Below are positions 29,668 to 37,649 of a DNA stretch of 64,000 bases, piece after piece. The stretch is taken from the NCBI GenBank assembly GCA_964422295.1, contig CAYRAM010000003.1, positions 100,078 to 164,077 of the forward strand. The letters run 5' to 3'. Within the stretch, counting starts at the first letter, position 1. Every line of letters starts with the position of its first letter. This stretch comes from UBA12191 sp964422295 (GTDB lineage: Bacteria; Planctomycetota; UBA8108; UBA1146). The translations under genes and the position numbers were made by a program. The notes beneath the pieces were generated by a model. The model saw only the letters and a program-made list of their open reading frames with translations. It was not told the DNA's origin and searched no databases.

Positions 29668-29752
29668 GTAAACCCTTGCATTTTATAGGTTTACGAAAAA
29701 AGGCGCAGCCGTCTCCGGATGCGCCGTACAAAAGTAGCCCTCTGAACAAGGC
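29668..29752. repeat. Structured non-coding repeat, copy A
   Basis: An 85-nt unit with three hairpins: GTAAACC/GGTTTAC (29668-29694), GGCGCA/TGCGCC (29702-29725) and a short GCCCT/AAGGC stem (29737-29752). Copy B follows 217 bp downstream. The shared single-stranded parts are CTTG at the first loop, CGAAAAAAGGCGCA, and GTACAAAA-R-TAGCC. Read on the minus strand, the middle hairpin is followed by six T and could terminate transcription of the gene starting at 31448. Confidence 0.6.
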
Positions 29753-29884
29753 CCCGGGCGCAAAAATTCTGAAAAATAGCAAATTTCTGCCGGGAATCGC
29801 AACATCGGTGTCAAAGAGAGGAAAAGGGGGACGGGAGAGGCAGATCGAGGGCCGATGGCGTTGGAGAGATTTCTGGGGCATTCC

Positions 29885-29968
29885 GTAAAGTCTTGAAAAC
29901 AAACACTTTACGAAAAAAGGCGCATCCAGAATGGACGCGCCGTACAAAAATAGCCTTCGGTACAAGGT
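29885..29968. repeat. Structured non-coding repeat, copy B
   Basis: An 84-nt homologue of copy A. The first stem is GTAAAGT/ACTTTAC, so two base pairs differ from copy A on both sides of the stem with pairing kept. The second is GGCGCATCCA/TGGACGCGCC and the third GCCTT/AAGGT. On the minus strand the second stem plus TTTTTT (29913-29918) has the form of an intrinsic terminator. Confidence 0.6.
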
Positions 29969-30017
29969 CTTCAGCCGAAAAAAAATCGATCTTTTTTGGG
30001 TGAATCCCCGAATCTGC

Positions 30018-31448
30018 TCAACCCGCCGGTTTCAGCACCGGTTTCACCCGGTTCTGTGGATTTGCCGGGGGAGTCGAATTTTTGGCAGGTGAGACAGGTG
30101 GCTTCCCGGTGGTGGGGATCTCAAACTTCGCCGACGGCTTCGGAGTTGCCGGTCGGTGCGGACGCGGAGTCGGCAGTTGTAGGCGTTCCCATTCCAGCCA
30201 CTGTTGGGGAGTTGCCGGTCGGTGCGGACGCGGAGTCGGCAGTGGGGCCGGTGCCGCCGTACCAAATTGGGCATAGATCCTCGCGGCGACCTCCGGCATC
30301 TCCGGGTGGTCAGTCTGAATCTTCAATTGGCTGCGAATTGAGCGCTCCTGGCGTGGTTCGGTGACTTCGATAGAGATGATGTATCTCTGACCATCCTGGA
30401 CCGATCGTGTGGAGAGTTTGAAGAGGCCCTCGGGGGCATCGACCACCTCCATGCCGGTGATTTTGAAGGGGGTTTTCGGGTCGGTACCCATCAATTGCAG
30501 ATCCCGTTTGACCGGCGCCGCTCCCGGCGATCCCAGTCGAGCAGTATCGCGACGCTGGAAAACCACATTACCCCGGGGAATCATCGTGATCGGTGCTTGG
30601 TGATCGACGGTGACCTGGATCACGGTATTGCGCATCTTGCCATCACTGCACATCGCTTCGATGGTGAGCGCATCCCTGAGCATTCCCGGAATCAGTGCAG
30701 AGGGGGCATGGACTTCGACGACATACGTCTGACCCTCTTCGACCTCGCGGATTTCTCCGATGGAGACCTGTTTCTTCTGAGGATTGGCCGAGATCACGGT
30801 GATATCCAGATCGGTTCCCTTGGTGACGGTGACTTCACCGCTGAGCTCACTTCCCAGTGGGCCACGAAGGATCAGGGCAGTCGGCTGTACCTTGAGCACC
30901 TGAAGCAGGTTTCCGCCGATGTTGAGACGCACGTTGGGCTTCTTCGGATCGTTGCTGCTGACGGTCGCATACTTGCGCACCGATTCGGTCCGCAGACTGG
31001 TGGTGTTGACACTGATGGTGACGACGCCCTCCCCGCCGGGGAGAACTTCGCGGGTGAATTCCCCGCGAGAGCAGCCTCAGCCAGGTTTGACGTTGGTGAT
31101 CCTCAAGACATCCGAACCGGTATTGCGAAACTTGTAGGTGTGCTCAACCACGGTTCCCTGGAGCACTGTTCCCCAGTCGTGGCCCAAAGACTCAAACACG
31201 ATGACGGGCCCTGCGCCTCGGGCGGGCTTGGCAGGGGGGGGAGGAGGACCGAGTTCATCTATCGGAATCGGTGTCTGTGCAGAGGCGATTCGGGATCCAT
31301 GGAGTCCTGTGGAGGCGGCCAGGATCAGTAATACCAGCATCATCCATTGGCCAAGATTCCCGGAGAGATTTACTTTCCCCGGGGAAATTGCAATAGCGGC
31401 ACTCTTTGCCATAGTCAGAGGGTGTTCTTTTGCTAGCAGCGGCTTCAT
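30018..31448 (-). CDS. DUF1573 protein with in-frame TGA at the conserved CGC motif (probable selenoprotein)
   Basis: A single frame of 477 codons interrupted only by TGA at 31077-31079. Upstream: a hydrophobic secretion signal (WMMLVLLILAAS...), a Pro-rich linker, and a DUF1573 beta domain (HDWGTVLQGTVVEHTYKFRNTG). Immediately after the TGA the frame reads GCSRGEF and continues with domain-typical sequence. The paralogue at 31542-32795 reads SNCGCTTT at the aligned place, so the TGA sits exactly on the first Cys of CGC. The C-terminal half has further Ig-like sequence and a Pro-rich tail with a duplicated LPTPRPHRPATP. A 7-bp hairpin starts 9 nt after the TGA. The start is uncertain (31448, 31412 or 31517). 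A pseudogene is the alternative, but no other lesion is visible. Confidence 0.72.
30142..30243. repeat. 36-bp direct repeat inside the DUF1573 gene
   Basis: Two identical 36-bp copies at 30142-30177 and 30208-30243, offset 66 bp, encode the duplicated LPTPRPHRPATP segment of the Pro-rich C-terminal tail. Confidence 0.9.
31048..31068 (-). promoter_or_regulatory. Candidate SECIS-like hairpin in the DUF1573 gene
   Basis: Counting from the TGA at 31077-31079, nucleotides 9-15 (TCGCGGG) pair perfectly with 23-29 (CCCGCGA) around a seven-base loop that begins with G at nucleotide 16. Stem size and loop distance fit the general bacterial SECIS pattern, but the loop lacks a GU pair like that of E. 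coli fdhF. Confidence 0.35.
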
Positions 31449-31541
31449 CGCTATCCCATGCCTCTCAGAAAGTCGTCGATTCAGTAAACTCTTCTTGAGC
31501 CTAAATTTACAATTCATCGGCTTCGACGCCGACCTTTAATC

Positions 31542-32795
31542 TTATCGGGGAATCGGGGGAAGGGTCAAGTCTTCAGGAGTGGCAGAGTCCTGTTTTGGCA
31601 CGGGACGCAGCCGAAATTGGGCGATGACCGTTTTTTGCCGAATTTGTCCATTTCCCAGATCCATCACCAGGGTTCCCTGGGCCTGTGGTGTCCTCTGGCT
31701 TTTCAGCACCTGGATCCGGAGTCGATAGTGCTGACCGGGGATTTCCTCAAAGACATCCAGTTTGAAGAGCCCTTCTGGGGCATCTTCGATGCGAGCACGA
31801 AAATCGTCGATTCGGACATCCGGGCGGGAGCTTGTGACGTGAATATCCTGGAAAACATCCCTCTTCACCGGCCCATCAAGAGGAGCCGTATGGCGACGAT
31901 AGAAGACGATGTTGCCACCGGGATTGAAGCGGTAAAGATCCTGATGCTGGACGACGACCGGGATCGGGTACTCAAAGGGTTCGTCTTCGCCGACGCGAAC
32001 CTTGAACTTGAGTTCATCGCGGATCGACTGGGATGTTTCTGAGGTCCCGGCAGAGAGGAGCAGATGCCACGATTGGTCGTCTGCCGCCTCCAGGTCGTCG
32101 ACGACAAAGATGCCATTGACCGATTTCACTTCGACGATTTCGACGGGCAAGGGCACCGCTCGCAGGAGTTGAATCGCCAATGACTTGGTCTCATTCAGCA
32201 ACCCGCTGATGCGAATCACGGAGGTGTCCATCTTCAGAATGGGTTCGACGAAACCTGACATCCACAGGCGGATCTCCGAATTCATTGGGTCATTGGTGAG
32301 GACCACCGCACTCCTCCGTGGTCTGCCACCGGCAAACTCGGAGGTGTCGATCTCCAGATCGATGGCACCGATCTCTCCCGGTGCAATCTCCTCGTCGTAC
32401 CGGGTGGTGGTGCAGCCGCAATTCGAGGTGACCTTGAGGATCTTGAGGGTGGAGCGACCCTTGTTTTCGATCAGGAAACTGTGTTCGACCTTTTTCCCTT
32501 GAACCAGGGTTCCCCAGTCAAAGGTGTCCGTCTCGAGGACGGCCACCGGAACCGGGAGCAGGGGCGGGGCGGGATGATCGTCGCCGGGCTGCTGCCCAGC
32601 ATGGAGGCTTGAACCAATACAGAGAAGGAGAAGGGTGGTACTGAGAAGGGTGGTACTGAGAAGGATGGTACTGAGAAGGGTGGTACTGAGAAGGGTGGTA
32701 CTGAGAAGGGTGGTACTGAAAGCCTGGAGGAGGATGGAGGGGAAATCCCGACTCTTTGAAGCGATCCCGGAATCTGTCCCGCAGGGGCTCGACAT
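31542..32795 (-). CDS. DUF1573 protein with intact CGC motif
   Basis: 417 aa. The DUF1573 domain (about residues 90-190) reads FDWGTLVQGKKVEHSFLIEN, then SNCGCTTTRYDEEIAPGE. It is followed by Ig-like sequence similar to that of the neighbouring probable selenoprotein (NIVFYRRHTAPLDGPVKRD beside NVVFQRRDTARLGSPG). The N-terminus is peculiar: the hydrophobic part of the apparent signal peptide is STTLL repeated, encoded by 15-bp tandem repeats. Start ATG 32795 has GAAAGG ten bases upstream; GTG 32804 is an alternative. A second frame (minus, 32518-32970) is also open across the repeats and cannot be fully excluded as coding. Proteins of this domain are exported; their function is unknown. Confidence 0.82.
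   Translation of the reverse strand: MSSPCGTDSGIASKSRDFPSILLQAFSTTLLSTTLLSTTLLSTILLSTTLLSTTLLLLCIGSSLHAGQQPGDDHPAPPLLPVPVAVLETDTFDWGTLVQGKKVEHSFLIENKGRSTLKILKVTSNCGCTTTRYDEEIAPGEIGAIDLEIDTSEFAGGRPRRSAVVLTNDPMNSEIRLWMSGFVEPILKMDTSVIRISGLLNETKSLAIQLLRAVPLPVEIVEVKSVNGIFVVDDLEAADDQSWHLLLSAGTSETSQSIRDELKFKVRVGEDEPFEYPIPVVVQHQDLYRFNPGGNIVFYRRHTAPLDGPVKRDVFQDIHVTSSRPDVRIDDFRARIEDAPEGLFKLDVFEEIPGQHYRLRIQVLKSQRTPQAQGTLVMDLGNGQIRQKTVIAQFRLRPVPKQDSATPEDLTLPPIPR
32626..32715. repeat. 15-bp minisatellite encoding a signal-peptide core
   Basis: Six tandem units of CTGAGAAGGGTGGTA (plus-strand reading; first unit and one later unit diverged). Read on the minus strand in the DUF1573 frame each unit gives STTLL. 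Confidence 0.95.
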
Positions 32796-33116
32796 GGGCC
32801 ACACACCTTTCAGAGGTCGTCTCGGCGAGATTCTTCGACGAATCGACCATCGAATGCAACGATGCTAGGAGGTGATCCGTTCCCTGGCAACAGAACCATG
32901 CCCGTGAGGCGATCAATTCGGAACGAATTTGCGAATTGAATCGTTGAAACTCGGATTGCAAGGGTCTCATGTGGCCACTATCTTAAGTGGAACGACTGGT
33001 CTGAGGCCATTTTGGCGGTCGAGACCCGTGATGTTCCCTGATTCGGTTCGCAGGAATCGAGTCCGCTGGGAACGGATCAAAGATACCGGTCGGGCATTAG
33101 CGAAAGGAAAGTGGAA
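32796..33116. other. Divergent intergenic region with one doubtful open frame
   Basis: 321 bp between the DUF1573 gene and the thioredoxin-like gene. It must hold both promoters; I cannot pick boxes with confidence. On the minus strand the frame 32518-32970 starts here and has protein-like codon choice for its first 80 codons before running through the 15-bp repeats as YHPSQ units. It has no clear ribosome binding site and no recognised family. Confidence 0.4.
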
Positions 33117-34124
33117 ATGACGATGACGTCGATCCGGAAGAGTCAGGGGATGGGGTTCATCGCAGCTCTCCTGCTGGCCGCTCTGGTAACCGCGCCAATC
33201 CATGCAGGGTCTGATGTGGGAGACAATGCTCCCAAGTTGACTCCGGGTGGCTGGTTCAATATGAAGGCGGGAACCAATTGGGAAGATCTCCAAGGAAAAC
33301 TGATCCTTATCGAAAAGTGGGCAACCTGGTGAGGTCCCTGCAAGGGTCAGATCCCGCACCTGAACAAACTCAATAAAGAGTTCGGGTCGCGCGGTCTGGT
33401 CGTCATCGGGGTCACCGATGAGGCAGAAGGGGTTGCAAAACCTTACGTCGACAGAAACAAAATGCAGTACCCCGTGGCATACGGTGGTGGGGCCAAGGAA
33501 TACAAGACCCGGGGAATCCCCCACTCCTGGCTGGTCGGGCCCAATGGCAAGATCGTTTGGAAGGGGCACCCGGCATCCCTCAATAATCAGATCATCGAAA
33601 AGCACATCGTCGGAGCCCGCATCGGTCCCCGCTTTGAAATCGATCCTGAGTTCAAAAAGGCTTCCCAGTACCTTGAGAAGGGAGCCGTCGGCAAGGCCTA
33701 CGGCGAATTGGAGAAGCAGTTGAAGCGTGCGAAGACGGATGAGTTGAAAGAGTCCGCCCGCAAGAGCATGAAGAGCCTCGAAGAGTATGGAGAGTCTCGC
33801 TTTAAGGCGATCACCGATTTGAAGGCCGCCAAGCGTTACGTCGACGGAATGACTGCGATGCAGCGCGAGATTGCAGCTTTCAAGGGCATGGACATCTCGA
33901 AAAGGTTCGATAAGGAACTGAAAGCCTGGAAGAAGGACAAAACGATTCAGGCGGAGATCTCTGGGGCCGAAATGCTCGAAGAGGCGGAAACGCTGGTCAA
34001 ACGTGGCAAGTACAAGAGTGCCGCCAAGATCTACGGGCAGGTCTCCAAGGCCAAAAAGTTTGCCGGTACGGAAGCCCAGAAGGAGGCGGAGATTCGCTTC
34101 CAGGAGATCCAGAAGTATCTTTGA
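33117..34124 (+). CDS. TlpA-like thioredoxin with in-frame TGA in the CxxC motif (probable selenoprotein)
   Basis: 336 codons with one internal TGA at 33330-33332 (codon 72). Start ATG 33117 has AAAGGA 8 nt upstream. A signal peptide (about residues 1-30) leads into a thioredoxin-fold domain. Before the TGA the frame reads KLILIEKWATW, after it GPCKGQIPHLNKL, so the TGA takes the place of the first Cys of WCGPC. The rest of the fold is intact, including the cis-proline segment TRGIPHSWLVGPNGKIVWKG. A C-terminal helical extension of about 170 residues rich in Lys/Glu follows, with TPR-like character. UGA-encoded selenocysteine at the N-terminal redox position is the simplest reading. UGA is an ordinary stop in many neighbouring genes. 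A terminator follows the stop. Confidence 0.82.
33339..33358 (+). promoter_or_regulatory. Weak SECIS-like hairpin after the thioredoxin TGA
   Basis: Nucleotides 7-26 after the TGA can fold as TGC-aa-GGG around TCAGAT closed by CCC-GCA. If the top pair opens, the loop begins GU. Closer to the TGA than usual for bacterial SECIS and imperfect; offered only as a candidate. Confidence 0.2.
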
Positions 34125-34153
34125 TCCTTCGTCGCAATGGAGATTCAAAAATC

Positions 34154-34190
34154 ACGGGCCCGCAGGGTGATCCCTGCGGGCCCGTTTTCT
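34154..34190 (+). terminator. Terminator after the thioredoxin-like gene, probably bidirectional
   Basis: A 14-bp perfect stem (34154-34167 with 34172-34185) and TGAT loop followed by TTTCTT on the plus strand. On the minus strand it is followed by GATTTTTG, so it may also end the GAPDH transcript that stops at 34224. Confidence 0.88.
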
Positions 34191-34223
34191 TGTGAGGCAT
34201 CAAGCTTCTTGCCACGACAAGGA

Positions 34224-35216
34224 TCAAACGCCGATCCTGTCGATCAAATCGACGACCCTTTGCGAGTATCCCCATTCATTGTCGTACCAGGAGAGCATCT
34301 TTGCTGTGTGGGTTCCCACGGTGTTCGTCAACTCGGCATCGAAGATCGACGAGTGGGGGTTACCGATGATGTCGGATGAGACGATGGGATCGGTGCAATA
34401 CTCCATGATCCCCTTCAGTTTTCCCTCGGCGGCTTCACGAACCACTTCGTTGATGTTTTCACGGGTGACCGATTTTTCAAAGGTCGCCACCAGATCGACG
34501 ACAGAGCCATCGATCACCGGGACTCGCATCGCCATGCCGTCCAGTTTTCCTGCCAACTCAGGCAATACCTTGCCGACTGCACGGGCAGCGCCTGTCGAAG
34601 TTGGAATGGTATTTTCACCGGCAGCACGACTGCGGCGCAGATCTTTGTGATACCAGTCCGCCAGACTTTGATCATTGGTGTAAGCGTGAACGGTGGTCAT
34701 CACTCCGCGAATGAGACCGAAAGAATCGTTCAATACTTTCGCCAGAGGTGCGAGGCAGTTGGTGGTGCAGGAGGCATTGGAGACGATGCGGTGCTCCGGT
34801 TTGAGAATGTCATCGTTCACTCCGAGAACGAGGAGGCAGTCGATTTCATCCTTGGGAGGAACCGTCAACACCACTTTTCCTGCGCCGGCATCCAGATGCA
34901 TTTGGCATTCTTCTCGGGAGCGGAAGCGTCCGGTGGATTCGATGACCACGTCGACTCCCATTTGTTTCCACGGCAATTTTGACGGATTGCGCTCCGCCAG
35001 CATGCGGCATTCGTGGGAACCGGTCTTGAGGACACCATCTTCCAGGGAGACAGGTCTCTTCAGCGGTCCCATCACCGAGTCGTACTTGAGAAGGTAGGCC
35101 AGTGATTGGGGGTCGGAAATATCATTGATGGCAACGATGTCGTGATCATCCCCGCGCGAGAGAATTCGGAAGACACTACGGCCGATCCGGCCAAATCCGT
35201 TGATGGCGATCTTCAT
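34224..35216 (-). CDS. gap: Glyceraldehyde-3-phosphate dehydrogenase
   Basis: 330 aa with all hallmarks of an active enzyme: Rossmann GFGRIGRSVFR, the catalytic Cys in SNASCTTNCLAP, the assisting His in HAYTNDQSL, and the C-terminal NAD-binding WYDNEWGYS. It oxidises glyceraldehyde 3-phosphate to 1,3-bisphosphoglycerate. The start overlaps the stop of the upstream GAPDH-like gene by four bases (ATGA), with AGGAGG just before it, so both are made from one message. Cofactor preference (NAD or NADP) was not deduced. Confidence 0.96.
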   Translation of the reverse strand: MKIAINGFGRIGRSVFRILSRGDDHDIVAINDISDPQSLAYLLKYDSVMGPLKRPVSLEDGVLKTGSHECRMLAERNPSKLPWKQMGVDVVIESTGRFRSREECQMHLDAGAGKVVLTVPPKDEIDCLLVLGVNDDILKPEHRIVSNASCTTNCLAPLAKVLNDSFGLIRGVMTTVHAYTNDQSLADWYHKDLRRSRAAGENTIPTSTGAARAVGKVLPELAGKLDGMAMRVPVIDGSVVDLVATFEKSVTRENINEVVREAAEGKLKGIMEYCTDPIVSSDIIGNPHSSIFDAELTNTVGTHTAKMLSWYDNEWGYSQRVVDLIDRIGV

Positions 35217-36247
35217 CCTGACCTCCTCTCGCCGCTGCGGGAACTTCTGGGGCCCACCTCGGAAATCAGGTCGACGATTCGATTGGAGATTCCACCCCCC
35301 TGTTCGTACCAGCCGATCACTTTGAGGAGAATATCGTCGGTCACCAGAGTCGCCAGACTGTCGAAGAGACAGGATGCGGGATTCCCCTTCATGTCACTGG
35401 AGACGATCGGCTGATCGGTGTAATCGAGAACACCCTTGAGGTGAGATTCTGCAGCACTGCGGAAGACGGCATTGACCTCTTCTGCAGTGACCTTTCGTTT
35501 CATTTGCACGGTCAGATCGGTACAGGAAACCTCTGCCACCGGAACGTTGAGCTTTATTCCGCAGAACTTGCCGCGTAAATGGGGAAAGAGATCCGCGACC
35601 GCTTCATCGGTCCAGGTTGTCTGTGGAACGATGTTCTGCATCGCTGCCCGTGATCGCCGAAGGTCTCCGGAAGCGGGGACATCGGTCAGGCTCTGGTCTG
35701 AGGTGTAGGCGTGAATCGAGGTGAAGGATCCCTCCTCGATGCCAAAGGCCTCTTCGAGAACCTTGATCATGATCGCAGTGGAATTTGCCGTGGAGGATCC
35801 GACGGAAATGATGCGGTGGGATCGATCGATTTCAGCGGGTGTCACTCCGCTGATGTGCAGGTGGTCAATGTCGTCGGTGGGAGGGGTCGACAGGATGACC
35901 CGGTCCGCTCCCTGGTCGAGGTGCTTCTGAAGATCCGCTCGTGCACGGTACTTTCCTGTCGCTTCGACGACGATATCGACCCCATGGTCATACCAGGGAA
36001 TCTGCCCCGGTTCCTTGTGATGGAGCACCGGGATCTGACGACCGCGTGCGTAGAGGGCATCATCGTGAACCCTCACCGGCTCTTCAAAGGAACCGCGGAG
36101 GGAGTCGAAGCGCAGCAGATATTCCATCGAATGGATATCCGCGAGTTCGTTGATCGCCACAATTTCGATGTCATCACGGCCGTGGACCGCCCGGAAGACA
36201 TTGCGGCCGATGCGCCCAAAGCCCATCAATCCGACCCTGACACTCAT
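35213..36247 (-). CDS. GAPDH paralogue lacking the catalytic cysteine
   Basis: 344 aa, alignable with GAPDH over its whole length (MGFGRIGRNVFRAVHG at the N-terminus, HAYTSDQSLTD for the catalytic His). The catalytic motif reads VGSSTANST in place of NASCTTNCL: both cysteines are Ser. The C-terminal NEWGYS is QGGGIS. So thioester chemistry as in GAPDH is not possible. The frame is intact, has a normal start with a good ribosome site region, and is translationally coupled to the true GAPDH, so it is unlikely to be decaying. It may be a regulatory or hetero-oligomer partner, or catalyse another reaction. It is divergent from the RuBisCO-like gene by 85 bp. Confidence 0.9.
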   Translation of the reverse strand: MSVRVGLMGFGRIGRNVFRAVHGRDDIEIVAINELADIHSMEYLLRFDSLRGSFEEPVRVHDDALYARGRQIPVLHHKEPGQIPWYDHGVDIVVEATGKYRARADLQKHLDQGADRVILSTPPTDDIDHLHISGVTPAEIDRSHRIISVGSSTANSTAIMIKVLEEAFGIEEGSFTSIHAYTSDQSLTDVPASGDLRRSRAAMQNIVPQTTWTDEAVADLFPHLRGKFCGIKLNVPVAEVSCTDLTVQMKRKVTAEEVNAVFRSAAESHLKGVLDYTDQPIVSSDMKGNPASCLFDSLATLVTDDILLKVIGWYEQGGGISNRIVDLISEVGPRSSRSGERRSG

Positions 36248-36332
36248 GTTCTACCTCCCCCGATCCCATCGGGTTCTTGTCACTACAGGTAGTATCGTCA
36301 TTTCTTCGGTGCCAGAATAACGGAACCTGCAC

Positions 36333-37508
36333 GTGAGTGTTGCAGAACCCGAATCTTCACGAGAAGGCAGCGGAGGAGCGCTCTTGCGATTACTGGCGAA
36401 ATACACGGTAGAGAGTGATTCTGGACGTATCGCTGATCTGGCGCGGGCGCTGGCGGTCGAATTGACGGTCGAAGTCCCCGAGGAGGTGATCGGTCGATAC
36501 CCCCATCTGAATCGGGATCTGATCGCTCAGGTGGAAGAGGTCCGGGCGATCACCCCGGCATTGCATCAGATCACGTTGTCCTTCTGCGGAGATCTCCCCG
36601 GTGTAGATCTCCCCGGTGCAGATCTGACCCGCTGGCTCAATCTGCTCCTCGGCAACGCTTCGATGTTGCCCGGGGTGAGGCTGCACGATCTGGAGATACC
36701 GAATGACCTGGTTGCTGCCTTCCAAGGTCCCCGTCATGGGATCGATGGAATTCGGGAGTGGGTTGGGGTACCCGAGCGTCCCCTGCTGGCGACGGCCCTC
36801 AAACCAAGGGGTGCCCCCGTCTCTGACCTGCAGATGATTTGCAGGGAGTTCGTCCACGGGGGCGGCGATTTGATCAAGGATGATCACAATCTCATCGACG
36901 ACTCCAACGAGCAATTTCTGGAGCGGGTCAAAGCCTGTGTCGGCAGCATCCGTGAAGCGGAAAATCGTCGCCGGATCCTCTACCTGGTCAATCTGATGGG
37001 ACCTGCGGAAGAGTTGGACCGCCGCCTGGAACTTGCCCATGAAGCGGGAGCCGATGGGGGCCTGGTCGCACCGTGGGTCCTCGGTCTCGATCGCACGCGC
37101 CAATTGATCGACGATCACCCCGGTGTCTATCTGGGTCATCCGTCGTTGAGCGGCGTCTACACCCGATCCGGAGGAGGGATCTCGCCGGGGTTGATCCACG
37201 GCACCTTCGCCCGTCTCGCCGGGATCGATGGTTCCGTCTTCGTCAATGCGGGGGGGCGATTCTCACCGACCCGGGAAGAGGGACGATCGGTCGCGCACAA
37301 ATTGGCAGAGCCCTTGGGAAATTTACGACGCGGATGGGCGGTACCCGCCGGTGGCATGAGTCCTGAAAGGGTACCGGAGATCCTCTCCGATTACGGTTCA
37401 CAGGTGATGATCCTCATCGGCGGAGCGATCATCGCCGATGCGCGCGGGGTGCGCAGTGCCACCGAATCGCTGCGCGAGGCGATCGATCAAACTCTCGTCT
37501 CCGAATAG
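36333..37508 (+). CDS. RuBisCO-like protein (form IV)
   Basis: 391 aa, start GTG 36333 (GGAA 8 nt upstream). It is shorter than RuBisCO large subunit but keeps the barrel landmarks: LLATALKPRG (Lys157, equivalent to RuBisCO Lys175) and GGDLIKDDHN (Lys182 and Asp184 as in the carbamate/Mg site, but His185 where RuBisCO has Glu). It also has LGHPSLSG at the strand with His294, and ADGGLVAPW and VPAGGM. The altered metal ligand and missing loop-6 residues rule out ordinary CO2 fixation. Known form IV enzymes act as enolases/isomerases in methionine salvage or as decarboxylases in apiose breakdown; which of these, if any, applies is open. It is divergently arranged with the two GAPDH-type genes. 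Confidence 0.87.
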   Translation: MSVAEPESSREGSGGALLRLLAKYTVESDSGRIADLARALAVELTVEVPEEVIGRYPHLNRDLIAQVEEVRAITPALHQITLSFCGDLPGVDLPGADLTRWLNLLLGNASMLPGVRLHDLEIPNDLVAAFQGPRHGIDGIREWVGVPERPLLATALKPRGAPVSDLQMICREFVHGGGDLIKDDHNLIDDSNEQFLERVKACVGSIREAENRRRILYLVNLMGPAEELDRRLELAHEAGADGGLVAPWVLGLDRTRQLIDDHPGVYLGHPSLSGVYTRSGGGISPGLIHGTFARLAGIDGSVFVNAGGRFSPTREEGRSVAHKLAEPLGNLRRGWAVPAGGMSPERVPEILSDYGSQVMILIGGAIIADARGVRSATESLREAIDQTLVSE

Positions 37509-37649
37509 ACCAATGATGCGTGCATGCTCCTGATCGGGATTCCCCTCGGGGGTTGAAGGGGACCGTTTGCGAGTTGAATCTCCCTCGCAATACGTCAATG
37601 ATACTGACAGGACAGCCCGCAGATTCAATTTCCCGCCGAAGGAGATTTG

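Noticed and set aside
32626..32715. Regular short repeats considered as a CRISPR array
   Set aside because: Units are directly adjacent 15-bp copies with no spacers.
35213..36247. GAPDH paralogue as a degenerating pseudogene
   Set aside because: Frame, length and coupling are intact and changes are concentrated at catalytic positions, which argues for altered function more than decay.
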